Shown in pieces: positions 1-9,950 of a DNA stretch of 64,000 nucleotides. The notes below the pieces were generated by a model. The model was not told the origin of the DNA, made no database searches, and was given only the letters and a program-made list of their open reading frames with translations. The DNA is from Aestuariibacter sp. GS-14 (lineage in GTDB: Bacteria; Pseudomonadota; Gammaproteobacteria; Enterobacterales; Alteromonadaceae), in contig NZ_VHIP01000007.1 of assembly GCF_006494365.1 (NCBI RefSeq), forward strand, positions 62,001-126,000. The letters are read 5' to 3'. Both the position numbers and the translations under genes were made by a program. Every line of letters begins with the position of its first letter. Position 1 is the stretch's first letter.

Positions 1-1239
1 GAGTCAATTGAGAGCACGAAAGGCGATTACACCATTAACGAAGACACCAAAGCCTTGTATGCCATGACAGAAATTCCGTTGGGTGCAGATGCAACGCTGA
101 TCACAGGTGTGCGTTGGGTGGAAACTGAATTTGCTTCTACCGGCTTTATGTCACTGGAAAACGATGACTTTGAGTTTAATGGTGCTGGAAACGGCAGCCT
201 GGACATCGCTATTCCATTACCGGAAGCATCCATTAAGTACAGTGAGTTCTTCCCAAGTGCTCATTTGCGTTACGAGCCTACCGAAAATATTTTGGTACGC
301 GGCGCGGTATGGAGCAGCTTTACCCGTCCTTCATTTAGTCAGGCTCGCGCCTATGCAACGTTCGACAGCGACATTGAATTGTGTCCGCCTGCCAGTGACA
401 ACTGTGATGACTCACAGGGTGGAGCAAGCATTCGCCAGTTGCAGGATTACATTCTGGCCTCAGACAACGCGTTGGACGTAGGTAACCCTAACCTCACGGC
501 GATGACGTCAATTAACTACGACGCGTCATTAAGCTGGTACGCCAGTGAAAACCTGTTTATGGAAATTGGCCTGTTTTACAAAGATATTAAAAACTTCATT
601 GTTGATGTAAACGGTATTTCCATGTCATTGGCTGACCTGCCAGTGAGTTTGCCGGTAAATCAGGTAACGCAATTCGTTATTCCCCAGGATCTGGTTTTGG
701 ATGAAATCAACATCACACTAAACGGTGACAAAGCCAAAGTGTACGGTGTGGAACTGAGTTACAACCAGTATTTTGAAAACGGCTTCTTTATTCAGTCTAA
801 CGCTACCTTCCTCGACAGTGATGCGCGTTTGGATGGCACGGTTCGTCAGGGCTCATTGCCTCTGCCAGATCAGGCTGACCAGACTTTCAACTTCACGGTT
901 GGCTGGGAAAACGAAGTGTTCTCGGCGCGGTTAATTACTAACTACCGGTCTGAGATCCTTGAGCAAATCGGTTCTTGTCCGACGACTGCTGATGTGAGCA
1001 ATGTGAAAACCTGTAAGATCTGGGGAGACCAGTATCAGGCGGGTTACACCAGCGTAGATATGAAACTGAAATACGACCTTAGCGAAAACATACAGTTGTA
1101 TTTCGATGCGCTGAATCTGACTTCGGCTGAAGACCTGCGCTACTTCGAGGGTAATGAATACAGCGGTGGCAACATCCTGTACCAGAAAGAAGTGTACGGC
1201 CAGACCTATCAGTTGGGTGCCACGATCAAGTTCTATTAA
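1..1239 (+). CDS. TonB-dependent receptor, C-terminal part (5' truncated by window)
   Basis: Outer-membrane receptor for energised import of an oligosaccharide or similar ligand. The reading frame is open from the first base, so the start lies outside the window; 412 codons remain. What is seen is the C-terminal beta-barrel: alternating amphipathic strands, the stretch GDKAKVYGVELSYNQYFENG typical of these barrels, and a C-terminal aromatic residue (GATIKFY). The plug and TonB box are not visible. The next gene on the same strand, 121 bases on, encodes a secreted pectinase, so a pectin-oligosaccharide ligand is inferred, not shown. The family assignment is firm and the substrate is a guess from context. 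Confidence 0.9.
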   Translation, partial: ESIESTKGDYTINEDTKALYAMTEIPLGADATLITGVRWVETEFASTGFMSLENDDFEFNGAGNGSLDIAIPLPEASIKYSEFFPSAHLRYEPTENILVRGAVWSSFTRPSFSQARAYATFDSDIELCPPASDNCDDSQGGASIRQLQDYILASDNALDVGNPNLTAMTSINYDASLSWYASENLFMEIGLFYKDIKNFIVDVNGISMSLADLPVSLPVNQVTQFVIPQDLVLDEINITLNGDKAKVYGVELSYNQYFENGFFIQSNATFLDSDARLDGTVRQGSLPLPDQADQTFNFTVGWENEVFSARLITNYRSEILEQIGSCPTTADVSNVKTCKIWGDQYQAGYTSVDMKLKYDLSENIQLYFDALNLTSAEDLRYFEGNEYSGGNILYQKEVYGQTYQLGATIKFY

Positions 1240-1248
1240 TGCAGGGAT

Positions 1249-1322
1249 TGAGGCATAGCCTCAGAACAATTAATCGAATCGGGAACGTGGCATTTCATAA
1301 CGGGTAACAGCGGTTGCCCGTT
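1249..1322 (+). terminator. Intergenic hairpins after the receptor gene
   Basis: Two stem-loops lie between the receptor and the pectinase: a short TGAGG/CCTCA hairpin at 1249-1263 and a stronger 10-bp stem at 1299-1308/1313-1322 with a 4-base loop and one T-G wobble. Neither is followed by a T-run, so intrinsic termination is doubtful. They may protect the receptor mRNA or uncouple its expression from the next gene. Confidence 0.35.
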
Positions 1323-1360
1323 AGCCGACTTCCCGCTCCATCATCCTTGGGAGGGTGAAC

Positions 1361-4300
1361 ATGAAAAAGCTCAATCGCATAGCCGCCATGATGAGCGGCG
1401 CCGTGCTGGTGACCGGCTGCGGATTTGAACAAACCATAAACGTAAAAGAAGAGCCCGCACCTGCGCTTACCGGCCAGTTTGTTGATGCACCGGTTGGCGG
1501 CTTAGGCTACCGCTCAGAATCTTTCCCCGACGGAACAACGAATGCCAACGGGGAGTTCTCTTATTTTCGCGGCGACCAAATTACCTTCTATATTGGTGAT
1601 TTTGAGTTCCCTAGCGCACCGGCATCAAGCATTTTAACGCCGTTGGCGCTGTTCCAAACCGATAACCCATTTAATCCGTCAGTAGTGAATACGCTGCGCT
1701 TACTGCAGGCGCTTGACGCAGATGCAGATGCCAGCAACGGTATTAGTATTTCTGCCAACGCCGCAGCGGCTGCACAAATGGCCCTGGCTGATGGCGAAAC
1801 CATTGAAAGCTTTTTTGCTCAGGACCCAGCGGACTTTGCTGCCGACGTAGAGCCATGGCTTGCTACGGCAGGCGGTAGTGCCAGTTTGGTTAGCTACGAC
1901 GATGCCGTAGAACACTTTGTGAATTATCTGGAATCAGAATACGGCACGCTGCTTACCAATGCCATTAACGTAGAATTGATTACCGGCACGCTTTACAACA
2001 CCTTCATTCGCGGCAAAACAGCGGTTAAAAACAGCATCGATTTTACCCCGGATGACGCTACCGGAATGACGGGTACCTTTACCATGGTGGAAGGGGAAAC
2101 CTCCGTTACCGGTACTTATGGCTATGCCTTTGGTCGTCGGGCGTTGGTGTTGACCACAGAAACCAGCACCCATTACCTGGTGTCGCGTTCGTTTAATACC
2201 GTGAATCAGGTTTACAGCATGTGTTGGTTCGACAACCCAACCCAGGCCGTTACCAGTTTGGTACGTAGCTGTGATGCCGACGAAGATCCGAAAAACAATT
2301 TACTGGTATTAACCGAAGAGCAAGCCGATCTGGAACTGATTGCACTGGAAGAGGCCGCGTCAGCTATTGAACCAGCGCTGGCGGAAAGCTTTGATACCGA
2401 TATCACTACGTTCTTCTCTTCGGGTTACAAGCGTTTAAGCGACGATGAAAACGCTGGCCCTATGTACTACAAAACGGGCGGTAGCCCGATTATCGATCCG
2501 GATTTAGGCCAGTTAACCCTGGCTGGTGCACGTTTTACTATAGGTAACGCGGCTGCAAATCCAGGCGCAGAAACTGCCGATACCGATACGGTAGGAACGG
2601 GTATTTTTAATATCAGCCAGGGCTTTACCATCAGCTTTGACGTGGTTGCCCACAATGGCGCCGGTAGCCTTAACGTGTATGTAGACAACAACACGACCAG
2701 CCAAAGCAAGTCAATTCAGGGCGCGGCCAGTAAGTTTATTGGTTTAAGCATTACTGAAGAAAACTTCCCGGTAGGCCAGCGATATACTTACACCTATGTA
2801 CCGGGCACAGATGTGACCGGATTGCCAGCAGATGATCCGGATGCGCGTATTTTAAACCCAGATGTAACCAACTCGTTCTTCCAGTTCCGTACCGATAGTT
2901 CTGGTAGCATCACGATCGATAACCTGACCATTGAAACGGTGGCGGATGCGGTGGATGTGCCTGATGAACCGGAGGAACCAGAAGAGCCTGAAGAACCGGA
3001 TACACCGGAACAACCTGTTATTCCTCAGGTTGACTTGCCGCTGGTTTACAACTTCGTGGGTGTAACTGAAGACATTTTCTCAGACGCCTTTGCCAGCCTG
3101 GTAAACAGTGCCGGTGAAACGCTGCCAATGTACACCCGGACCGGGGGCACGGTGGTAGTGGTTAGCGAAGGTCTACAAATCGATTCTGGTCGCTTTACCA
3201 TCGGTAACTCCACACCTGATGTGGAAACCTCGGCGGATGACGTTACTCACTCTGGTGTACTGGATTTAAGTCGCCCGTACAAAGTTGTAATGGACATTGT
3301 GTCGGTAAGTGATCCCGATGGCGATAACAACTTCCAGATTTATGTTGATAACAACACCAGTAGCAGTAGCAAATCTATACTCGGTGGAGCGTCAAAATTC
3401 TACAGCGAACTGATTAACACGCTTACTCCTGGCACTACGCTGGAAGTGGAAGGGCCCATCGCGTCTGAAAACTCCTTCCTGCAACTTCGTACAGAAAGCG
3501 GCGGTACCGTTGTGATTAATAACTTGCGTATCGAATATCTGGACGACACCAGCGTGTTCTCGTGTGACGATCAGCCTGAATTGTATTTCTGTGATGACTT
3601 TGCCAGCGGTACAACCGACAACTGGGAAGTACTGGCGCAGCCAGATAACACAGAAGGCGCGATAGGCAGTTTCGACATCTACAACGATGAAGGCAACAAA
3701 ATGCTGCGTTACACCGCAGGCAGTGCCGGTGGCGAAATTCTGCAGTTAACCGAAGCCGCCATGGCGCAAATTCCGGATACCGCAGATTATTTTGTTGAAG
3801 CGCGAATTCGTCCTCGTCAGAACAGCACTACTGCCAATAAACAGCTCTACTTTACTGCCCGTTACGACAGTGAAGGTAACTGGTACGGCGGCGGTATGAA
3901 CCTGCAAAATTCATCCAGTAACACACGGATTGAAATTGCAATCAGCACAGAGGGTTCAATTAGCCGTCCGGTTCAGGCAAAAACACCGCTGTTAATGGGT
4001 GAGCAGGACGGAACCGATGGCGTGTGGTATCGCGTACGCTTCGACCTGGTAGGCGAAACGCTCACAGCGTACCTCGACGGCGAAGAAATGGGCTCAGTAA
4101 CCGATAGTACGTTCACCGCGAAAGGGCTGATTGGTATGTTCACCAACAACCGTTCGTTTGAAATGGACGACTTTAAAGTAGGTGACCCGAGCGTTAAACC
4201 CGTACAGCTAACGCTGGACTACAAAGACACTACTTGGGATACCACTACCACCAGTGATCCTCTGTACGTGTATGTCACTGCGGTGAAGAACGACGGCATT

Positions 4301-7300
4301 ACTGACGATACTTACACTGTTACATCGTCTAAAGACAGCGTAGTAGCCGTAACGGTTGATGGCCCTAACGTAACGCTTACTCCGGTAGGTGCAGGTAGTG
4401 CTACCATTACCTTTACGTCTGGCTCTGACGCCACACTGACCCGCAGTATCGACGTAATGGTAACCGAAGGTTTCGTCATGCCTTCCAGCGAGTACGGCGA
4501 TTTAACCGGCAAGGTATCACCAGCGACGTCAGCGACTGGCGCGTACATCGATGGCAAGCTGATGCTGACCTTCGACAGCGCACCTACTTTGGGTGAAGTG
4601 GGCGAGGTACGTATTTACAACGCTGCAGACGATACAGTGGTGGATGTGATTTCCCTGGGTGGAGAGATTAACACGCTGGGTTACACCGGGCAGGATCGTT
4701 TGCGCAGAGTGAACTACCGTGCGTTTAACGTAGATGGCAACACCCTGACCATTGTACCGCATAACAATGCGCTTGCTTACGACCAAACTTATTACGTTGC
4801 AATAGGTGACGGTGTGGTTACCAATACACAACTGAACGGCGTGGACTTTACCGGAATGGGTAAAAACGCTGGCTGGTCATTCTCAACGCAGGAAATTGGC
4901 CCGTCAGGCAGCGATGTAACCGTGGATGACGACGGTCAGGCAGACTTCCGTACCGTACAGGGCGCACTGAACTATGTAATGGAAAATGTGGCAAAAGACA
5001 CCGCAGCTACCATTACAGTGAAGTCGGGTATGTATAACGAACTGCTGTATGTTCGCAATAAAAACAACCTGACCATTCAGGGTGAAGACCGCGATGATAC
5101 CGTTATTTACTACGACAACTATGAGTCGTTCAACGGCGGCACAGGTGGCAGCGAACCGCTGGGCACAGGCACACCAAATGGTGGTCGCAGTGTGTTCCTG
5201 GTAGAAAGTGCTGACATGCTGGTACTGAACAACTTCACACTGAAGAACAGTCATACCCGTAACAACGTGGATTCAAACCAGGCGGAGACCATTTACTTCA
5301 ACAGTAGTCACCGTTTAGTCGCCAACAACATGAACTTCATGAGTGAGCAGGATACTCTACTGCTGAAAGGCTACAGCTGGTTCTATAACACGCTGGTGGC
5401 GGGTAACGTCGACTTCATTTGGGGTTATGTAACGGCGGCCTTGTTTGAAGACAGTGAAATCCGCACTATTGGTGATTCCAAGTACGGTGCTGATGCAACA
5501 TCGCCAGGTGGCTATGTGCTGCAGGCCCGTGTACAAAACGCAACCGATCCGGGCTTCGTATTCCTGAACAGCGACTTCACACATGGTCCTGGTCCATTGG
5601 GTACAACAGTAGAAGCGGGTTCAACTTATATTGCACGCAGTGGTGGTAATAGCAGCTACTTCGACAATATTACGCTGATCAATAATACCTTTGGTGAGCA
5701 CATTGCTACTGTAGGTTGGGCATACGACGGTATTAACAGTCAACCACAGCCAACACCTGATCCGGCAACGGCTACGGGAGGCTGGCGCGAATACGGCAGC
5801 ACAGATGCGCAGGGTAACCCGTTGGATCTGAATGCACGTGTGGGCGGATATATTCTCACTGAAAGTGAAGCCGCTAATTACAGCAGCCGAACTGCAGTGT
5901 TTGCCGGCTACAACGACGGCGCAGGTTGGGATCCTCAGCCAATTGATGCTCCTGTGATTGTTGAAGCGGAAATTGATAAAGGTTTTGCGGGTTATAACTT
6001 CGATATTACCGGTGGTGCTGGTGGTATGGTCGTTACCGTGGATACTGGTGCTAAGTTAACCGCAGCCCTTGAACAGGCCAAAGACGCCAATTCACCTATC
6101 ACCATTTATGTTGATGGTGTGATCACCGACGCCAACAATGATGGCAGCGGCCGCTCTATCGAGATTAAAGACATGGATAACGTGTCGATTATCGGTGTGG
6201 CTGACCGCGGTGAGTTCGACGGTATCGGTATCTCGATTCGCCGTGCAAACAACATCATTGTACAAAACCTGAAGATTCATCACGTATTAACCGGTGGTAA
6301 AGATGCTATCTCTATCGAAGGCGATAACGATGGTTCAACTACCAGCAATATCTGGATCGATCACAATGAGCTATACAGCACGCTGAACGTAGATAAAGAC
6401 TACTATGACGGTTTGATTGACTCGAAATCAGGTGCCAAAAACATCACGATTTCGTACAACTACCTGCACGATCACTGGAAAGCATCGCTGCATGGTCATA
6501 CCGAGTCTGATACAGGCAGTGATAACACCGAGCGTTTGATCACGTTCCATCACAACCGTTTCGAAAACATTGAGTCGCGTTTACCGCTGTTCCGTTACGG
6601 TCATGGACACCTGTACAACAACTACTACAACAACATCAATTCAACCGCCATTAACTCGCGAATTGGTGCAGAGCTGCAAGTCGAGAACAACGTGTTTGAA
6701 AACACGCAGAACCCGATTGTATCGTTCTACTCAGACGTGATCGGTTATTGGAATACGTCAGGTAACTTGTTTGGTACCGGTGTAACCTGGACGACGCCAT
6801 CTGGCACCGACGTATCGGCTGGTCCTGATCAAACGCCTACCAGCAGCTATGAAGTGCCTTACGATTACAATCTGGATGACACCAGCATTGTGAAGAGCAA
6901 GGTAATTAACCATGCGGGTGTGGGTAAGCTTGACCAGTCTGGTTTGGATATTCCTGCAATCACAGACGGCAGTGGTGATGGAGATAGCGGTACTGGCACA
7001 GGTGAAACTACCGATGTTACCTTGCCATACACCGAAGACTTCAATGCGGCAGATGCCTCAGCCTTCTTCAGTGCCGACTACAAGTCTCTGCCTGATGACA
7101 GCTCGGCTGCACTGTACAATGTTACTGGTGGTGGTAGCGGTATCACTATAACCGACGGCCAAATCACTCTGGACAGCGCCCGTTTCTCAATCGGAGACAC
7201 GCAGCCAGGTACTGAAACGGCTGCAGGTGACACTGCCGGACGGGGGGTATTTGACTTAAGCCGCCCTTACAAAGTGCTTGTTGATGTTATTAGCGTAAGT

Positions 7301-7534
7301 GATCCGGATGGTGACAATAACTTCCAAATCTACGTAGACAACAATAGCAGTAGCAGCAGTAAGTCTATGCATGGCGGTAGCTCGAAGTTCTATACCAAGC
7401 TTATCGGCGAACTGACCGTTGGTACGCTGGAAGTAGAGGGCCTGGTTGCCACAGCAAACTCCTTTATACAGCTTCGCACGGAAAGTGGCGGCGTAGTGGT
7501 ACTGGATAACCTTCGACTGGTGTATCTGGAATAA
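1361..7534 (+). CDS. Giant multidomain lipoprotein: pectin methylesterase (CE8) fused to pectate lyase (PL1)
   Basis: Predicted to de-esterify and then cleave homogalacturonan at the cell surface. Start chosen at ATG 1361, six bases after GGGAGG; an in-frame GTG lies two codons upstream. The 2057 residues begin with a lipoprotein signal (lipobox V-T-G-C near residue 21). In order: an N-terminal domain with FVDAPVGG near residue 40; a beta-rich module at about 350-529; a Pro/Glu linker; a second copy at about 574-727; a LamG-like region at about 737-944; Ig-like regions at 948-1180; a pectinesterase domain at about 1184-1524 with QDTL (D1331), GNVDFIWG (D1351) and R1426; a PL1 domain at about 1540-1814 with WIDHN and RLPLFR (R1740, R1745); and a third module copy at about 1894-2057. 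Methylesterase-lyase fusions are known in marine Pseudoalteromonas. The catalytic domains are certain; the binding role of the repeated modules is inferred. Confidence 0.93.
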   Translation: MKKLNRIAAMMSGAVLVTGCGFEQTINVKEEPAPALTGQFVDAPVGGLGYRSESFPDGTTNANGEFSYFRGDQITFYIGDFEFPSAPASSILTPLALFQTDNPFNPSVVNTLRLLQALDADADASNGISISANAAAAAQMALADGETIESFFAQDPADFAADVEPWLATAGGSASLVSYDDAVEHFVNYLESEYGTLLTNAINVELITGTLYNTFIRGKTAVKNSIDFTPDDATGMTGTFTMVEGETSVTGTYGYAFGRRALVLTTETSTHYLVSRSFNTVNQVYSMCWFDNPTQAVTSLVRSCDADEDPKNNLLVLTEEQADLELIALEEAASAIEPALAESFDTDITTFFSSGYKRLSDDENAGPMYYKTGGSPIIDPDLGQLTLAGARFTIGNAAANPGAETADTDTVGTGIFNISQGFTISFDVVAHNGAGSLNVYVDNNTTSQSKSIQGAASKFIGLSITEENFPVGQRYTYTYVPGTDVTGLPADDPDARILNPDVTNSFFQFRTDSSGSITIDNLTIETVADAVDVPDEPEEPEEPEEPDTPEQPVIPQVDLPLVYNFVGVTEDIFSDAFASLVNSAGETLPMYTRTGGTVVVVSEGLQIDSGRFTIGNSTPDVETSADDVTHSGVLDLSRPYKVVMDIVSVSDPDGDNNFQIYVDNNTSSSSKSILGGASKFYSELINTLTPGTTLEVEGPIASENSFLQLRTESGGTVVINNLRIEYLDDTSVFSCDDQPELYFCDDFASGTTDNWEVLAQPDNTEGAIGSFDIYNDEGNKMLRYTAGSAGGEILQLTEAAMAQIPDTADYFVEARIRPRQNSTTANKQLYFTARYDSEGNWYGGGMNLQNSSSNTRIEIAISTEGSISRPVQAKTPLLMGEQDGTDGVWYRVRFDLVGETLTAYLDGEEMGSVTDSTFTAKGLIGMFTNNRSFEMDDFKVGDPSVKPVQLTLDYKDTTWDTTTTSDPLYVYVTAVKNDGITDDTYTVTSSKDSVVAVTVDGPNVTLTPVGAGSATITFTSGSDATLTRSIDVMVTEGFVMPSSEYGDLTGKVSPATSATGAYIDGKLMLTFDSAPTLGEVGEVRIYNAADDTVVDVISLGGEINTLGYTGQDRLRRVNYRAFNVDGNTLTIVPHNNALAYDQTYYVAIGDGVVTNTQLNGVDFTGMGKNAGWSFSTQEIGPSGSDVTVDDDGQADFRTVQGALNYVMENVAKDTAATITVKSGMYNELLYVRNKNNLTIQGEDRDDTVIYYDNYESFNGGTGGSEPLGTGTPNGGRSVFLVESADMLVLNNFTLKNSHTRNNVDSNQAETIYFNSSHRLVANNMNFMSEQDTLLLKGYSWFYNTLVAGNVDFIWGYVTAALFEDSEIRTIGDSKYGADATSPGGYVLQARVQNATDPGFVFLNSDFTHGPGPLGTTVEAGSTYIARSGGNSSYFDNITLINNTFGEHIATVGWAYDGINSQPQPTPDPATATGGWREYGSTDAQGNPLDLNARVGGYILTESEAANYSSRTAVFAGYNDGAGWDPQPIDAPVIVEAEIDKGFAGYNFDITGGAGGMVVTVDTGAKLTAALEQAKDANSPITIYVDGVITDANNDGSGRSIEIKDMDNVSIIGVADRGEFDGIGISIRRANNIIVQNLKIHHVLTGGKDAISIEGDNDGSTTSNIWIDHNELYSTLNVDKDYYDGLIDSKSGAKNITISYNYLHDHWKASLHGHTESDTGSDNTERLITFHHNRFENIESRLPLFRYGHGHLYNNYYNNINSTAINSRIGAELQVENNVFENTQNPIVSFYSDVIGYWNTSGNLFGTGVTWTTPSGTDVSAGPDQTPTSSYEVPYDYNLDDTSIVKSKVINHAGVGKLDQSGLDIPAITDGSGDGDSGTGTGETTDVTLPYTEDFNAADASAFFSADYKSLPDDSSAALYNVTGGGSGITITDGQITLDSARFSIGDTQPGTETAAGDTAGRGVFDLSRPYKVLVDVISVSDPDGDNNFQIYVDNNSSSSSKSMHGGSSKFYTKLIGELTVGTLEVEGLVATANSFIQLRTESGGVVVLDNLRLVYLE
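2402..7531 (+). repeat. Three copies of a ~150-residue module within the pectinase gene
   Basis: Copies lie at about 2402-2945, 3080-3541 and 7040-7531. Copies 2 and 3 share long identical stretches such as SVSDPDGDNNFQIYVDNN and QLRTESGG; copy 1 is more diverged but keeps ARFTIGN, VYVDNNT and FQFRTDSSG. The second and third copies are also close at DNA level, which suggests recent internal duplication. A carbohydrate-binding role is inferred from position beside catalytic domains; I do not recognise the family. Confidence 0.8.
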
Positions 7535-7580
7535 TATTTCCCGCCAATCCAACATGCAGGTTGGCACCTGCAAAATATAA

Positions 7581-7616
7581 AAAATCCGCGTAACTGAAAA
7601 GTGCGCGGATTTTTTT
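7581..7616 (+). terminator. Rho-independent terminator after the pectinase gene
   Basis: AAAATCCGCG at 7581-7590 pairs with CGCGGAT plus the following T residues at 7604-7614, with a 13-base loop and a T-run. It is placed 47 bases after the stop codon. Confidence 0.85.
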
Positions 7617-7798
7617 ATAGGTGTAAATAAGATGATTGATTTACACGCTTCGATAACGGGTTTACATACCATTCTTGATCTTTTTTTGGTTTTCTACTGT
7701 AATAAAAACAGTCACTAAAATAATTTTGGTATACATTTTTGGTTTTAGTGACGTTTGTATTGCCGCTTTTTATCACAATAGACACAAAGGAGGATGTT

Positions 7799-7936
7799 AT
7801 GATGAAAGCAATAAAACGATTCTTCAAACGAGCGCATCCGTACACGGTGGCGTTTTATTTGGGCAGGAAAAATACCCAACGTATTTTGGATTGCAAGATC
7901 AAGAAGAAGTCAGAGTTACTGTCTGAACATCACTGA
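7799..7936 (+). CDS. Small basic protein, 45 residues, unknown function
   Basis: I do not recognise this gene. An unusually good ribosome binding site, AAAGGAGG at 7786-7793, lies five bases before tandem ATG codons at 7799 and 7802. The frame is open further upstream, but the ribosome site decides this start. The product begins MMKAIKRFFKRAHPY, is rich in Lys and Arg, has one Cys and no membrane segment. It stands alone between the pectinase terminator and a minus-strand permease, with an AT-rich upstream region of about 180 bases. The evidence for translation is the ribosome site only; homologues were not checked. Confidence 0.5.
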   Translation: MMKAIKRFFKRAHPYTVAFYLGRKNTQRILDCKIKKKSELLSEHH

Positions 7937-7975
7937 GCAGTTCACGGCAACAAGTCATTGTAAGTCGGTTTCTCT

Positions 7976-9820
7976 CTACCACGGAAAAAAGAGCGGAATC
8001 AACAAGTAACAACAGGAAAAAACCCACAGCAACATCGGTGTGCCCAACTTTATAAAATCGCTAAAGCGGTATTTTCCTGGTTCAACAATCAGCGTCACTA
8101 TGGGCGAAGCGATGGGTGTCATAAAGGCTGCTGATGCCGCAAATAAAACCGTTAATGCCAAGGGGTAGGGCGATACCCCTAACTGCTGCGCCAGACTAAT
8201 TGCTATTGGGGCCATCAGCACCGCCGACGCGGTATTCGATAAAATATTGGTAAGTAGCGCAGTAATAAAGAACACCATAACTAATAACGTTTGTGGTGAG
8301 GCGCCTTCGGCAACGTGCAGTAAACTCTCTACTATGAGGGTTGTGCCACCGGTTTGCTGAAGCGCATCGGCTAGTGGCAGCATACCGGCCAGCAGTACCA
8401 GGCTTTGCCAGTGAATTGCCCGGTAAGCATCGGCGGCACTTAAACAGCGGGTTACCACAGCCGCCAGCGCAGCAATTAATACGGATGCCACCAATGGCAT
8501 CCAGTTGAACACTGAACTCAACACCATTAGTGTGGTAATCCCCAAAGCTACCGGCATTTTCTGAAATGCCGGTACCACTTCCGATGCCTCTGCGGGCTTT
8601 TCCAAAACCACAAAATCATGATTTTGCTGTTGCAGGTGCGTGATTTTGGCCCACGGCCCTGTGACTAACAAACTGTCGGACGGCTGTAAAATGAGATCCT
8701 GAAATTGTTCAACGGAACCCCTGTTGCGTCTTACACCGAACACATCCAGCCCGTACCTGTCGCGAAACCGGGTTTCCCGGATGGTTTTGCCGATGAGCCT
8801 GGATTCCGGGTGAATCAACACACTCACTGCACCAAACTCCCAACTGCGATACTGAGCTTCCAGTTGCGAAGGATGAAAACCGAATAGTTGATAGGTTTGC
8901 TTAACTGTGTCCAGCTGATCAGCCGGAATAGCGACATGTAATACATCATCGCTGTGCAGCACAATATCGGGTGAAACGCCGGCTTTTAGTTCACGCCAGC
9001 CCCTTACTCGTTGAGAAAGGTCCAGAATGCGTAATCCATGGCGATTGTAAAGTTCACTTTGTGCAATGGTTTTGCCGTGCAAAGGAGAATCCGGGCCAAT
9101 TTGCAGGTATACCAATTCCCGGTTTACCCGGTATTCATCCCACAACGCCTGAATCGTGCGTTGTACCGACAGTGTTTCATCTTTACCCGAGTCAGGCAGC
9201 CAGTGTTTACCAACTGATACCATGTAAACCATTAGCCCGGCTAATACCACTGCCCCCATTATGCTGAAGGAGAAGAAGCCCAGAGGTTGGAATCCCTGAC
9301 TGCTAAGTGCGCCGCTGATCACCAGGTTGGGCGGAGTGGCAATGAGTGTAAGCATGCCACTTACCAGCGCTGCATACGACATTGGCAGTAACAGTTTGCC
9401 CGGATTGTTTGCCGTGTGACGGGCAATTCGCATAACGATAGGAATAAAAATAGCAACGACTGCCGTAGAGCTCATTACAGCGCTCAACATGGCGCAGGCC
9501 AGCATAAGCATGATCAGTAATTTGGTTTTCGACCCCTGGCTGTGATCAGCTATCCAATCGCCAACAAATCTGGCGACGCCCGTACGGTCGAGCATTTCCC
9601 CCACCACCAACAGGCCCGCAATGAGCACAACCACCGTATTGCCAAAGCCGGAAAGCGCGCTTCCAACCGTAGTGACACCGGTTAGCATAAGCGCCAGCAT
9701 AACCATAATGGCAATCATGTCGTACCGTACGCGGTTTGTTGCCATGAGCAGCGCGGCGACGGCAATAATGACAAACACAATATGGACATGCCAATGAGCA
9801 GGTATCGATAGCACGATCAT
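7976..9820 (-). CDS. SLC13/DASS-type permease with two TrkA-C domains
   Basis: Inner-membrane transporter of the SLC13 type, in which sodium-coupled uptake of sulfate, dicarboxylates or other anions is usual. The 614 residues have an N-terminal block of hydrophobic helices, a soluble centre at about 215-385 holding two TrkA-C-like regulatory domains (motif HPESRLIGKTIRETRFRDRY in the second), and a C-terminal block of helices with the repeat-type motifs NILSNTASAVLMAPIAI and FMTPIASP. The N-terminal half has the matching VMSSTAVVAIFIPIV and LIATPPNL, as expected for the inverted repeats of this fold. It is transcribed alone. Substrate cannot be told from sequence. Confidence 0.88.
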   Translation of the reverse strand: MIVLSIPAHWHVHIVFVIIAVAALLMATNRVRYDMIAIMVMLALMLTGVTTVGSALSGFGNTVVVLIAGLLVVGEMLDRTGVARFVGDWIADHSQGSKTKLLIMLMLACAMLSAVMSSTAVVAIFIPIVMRIARHTANNPGKLLLPMSYAALVSGMLTLIATPPNLVISGALSSQGFQPLGFFSFSIMGAVVLAGLMVYMVSVGKHWLPDSGKDETLSVQRTIQALWDEYRVNRELVYLQIGPDSPLHGKTIAQSELYNRHGLRILDLSQRVRGWRELKAGVSPDIVLHSDDVLHVAIPADQLDTVKQTYQLFGFHPSQLEAQYRSWEFGAVSVLIHPESRLIGKTIRETRFRDRYGLDVFGVRRNRGSVEQFQDLILQPSDSLLVTGPWAKITHLQQQNHDFVVLEKPAEASEVVPAFQKMPVALGITTLMVLSSVFNWMPLVASVLIAALAAVVTRCLSAADAYRAIHWQSLVLLAGMLPLADALQQTGGTTLIVESLLHVAEGASPQTLLVMVFFITALLTNILSNTASAVLMAPIAISLAQQLGVSPYPLALTVLFAASAAFMTPIASPIVTLIVEPGKYRFSDFIKLGTPMLLWVFSCCYLLIPLFFPW

Positions 9821-9950
9821 GTCTTCCCTGAGGTTGAACGGTTAGTAGGCATATCAGCTTAACGCTGCCTGGTGGGCTGGCACCAGTCATTGGATCAATA
9901 AATCAGGTAATAGCAGAAAAAGAGCCGAAAATAATTGTTCGACATGCGCT

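Noticed and set aside
4904-5254. Antisense 116-codon open frame in the pectinase gene
   Set aside because: Lies wholly inside the pectinesterase domain on the other strand and has no recognisable features.
7256-7672. Antisense 138-codon open frame across the pectinase 3' end
   Set aside because: Overlaps both the third module of the pectinase and its terminator; no ribosome site.
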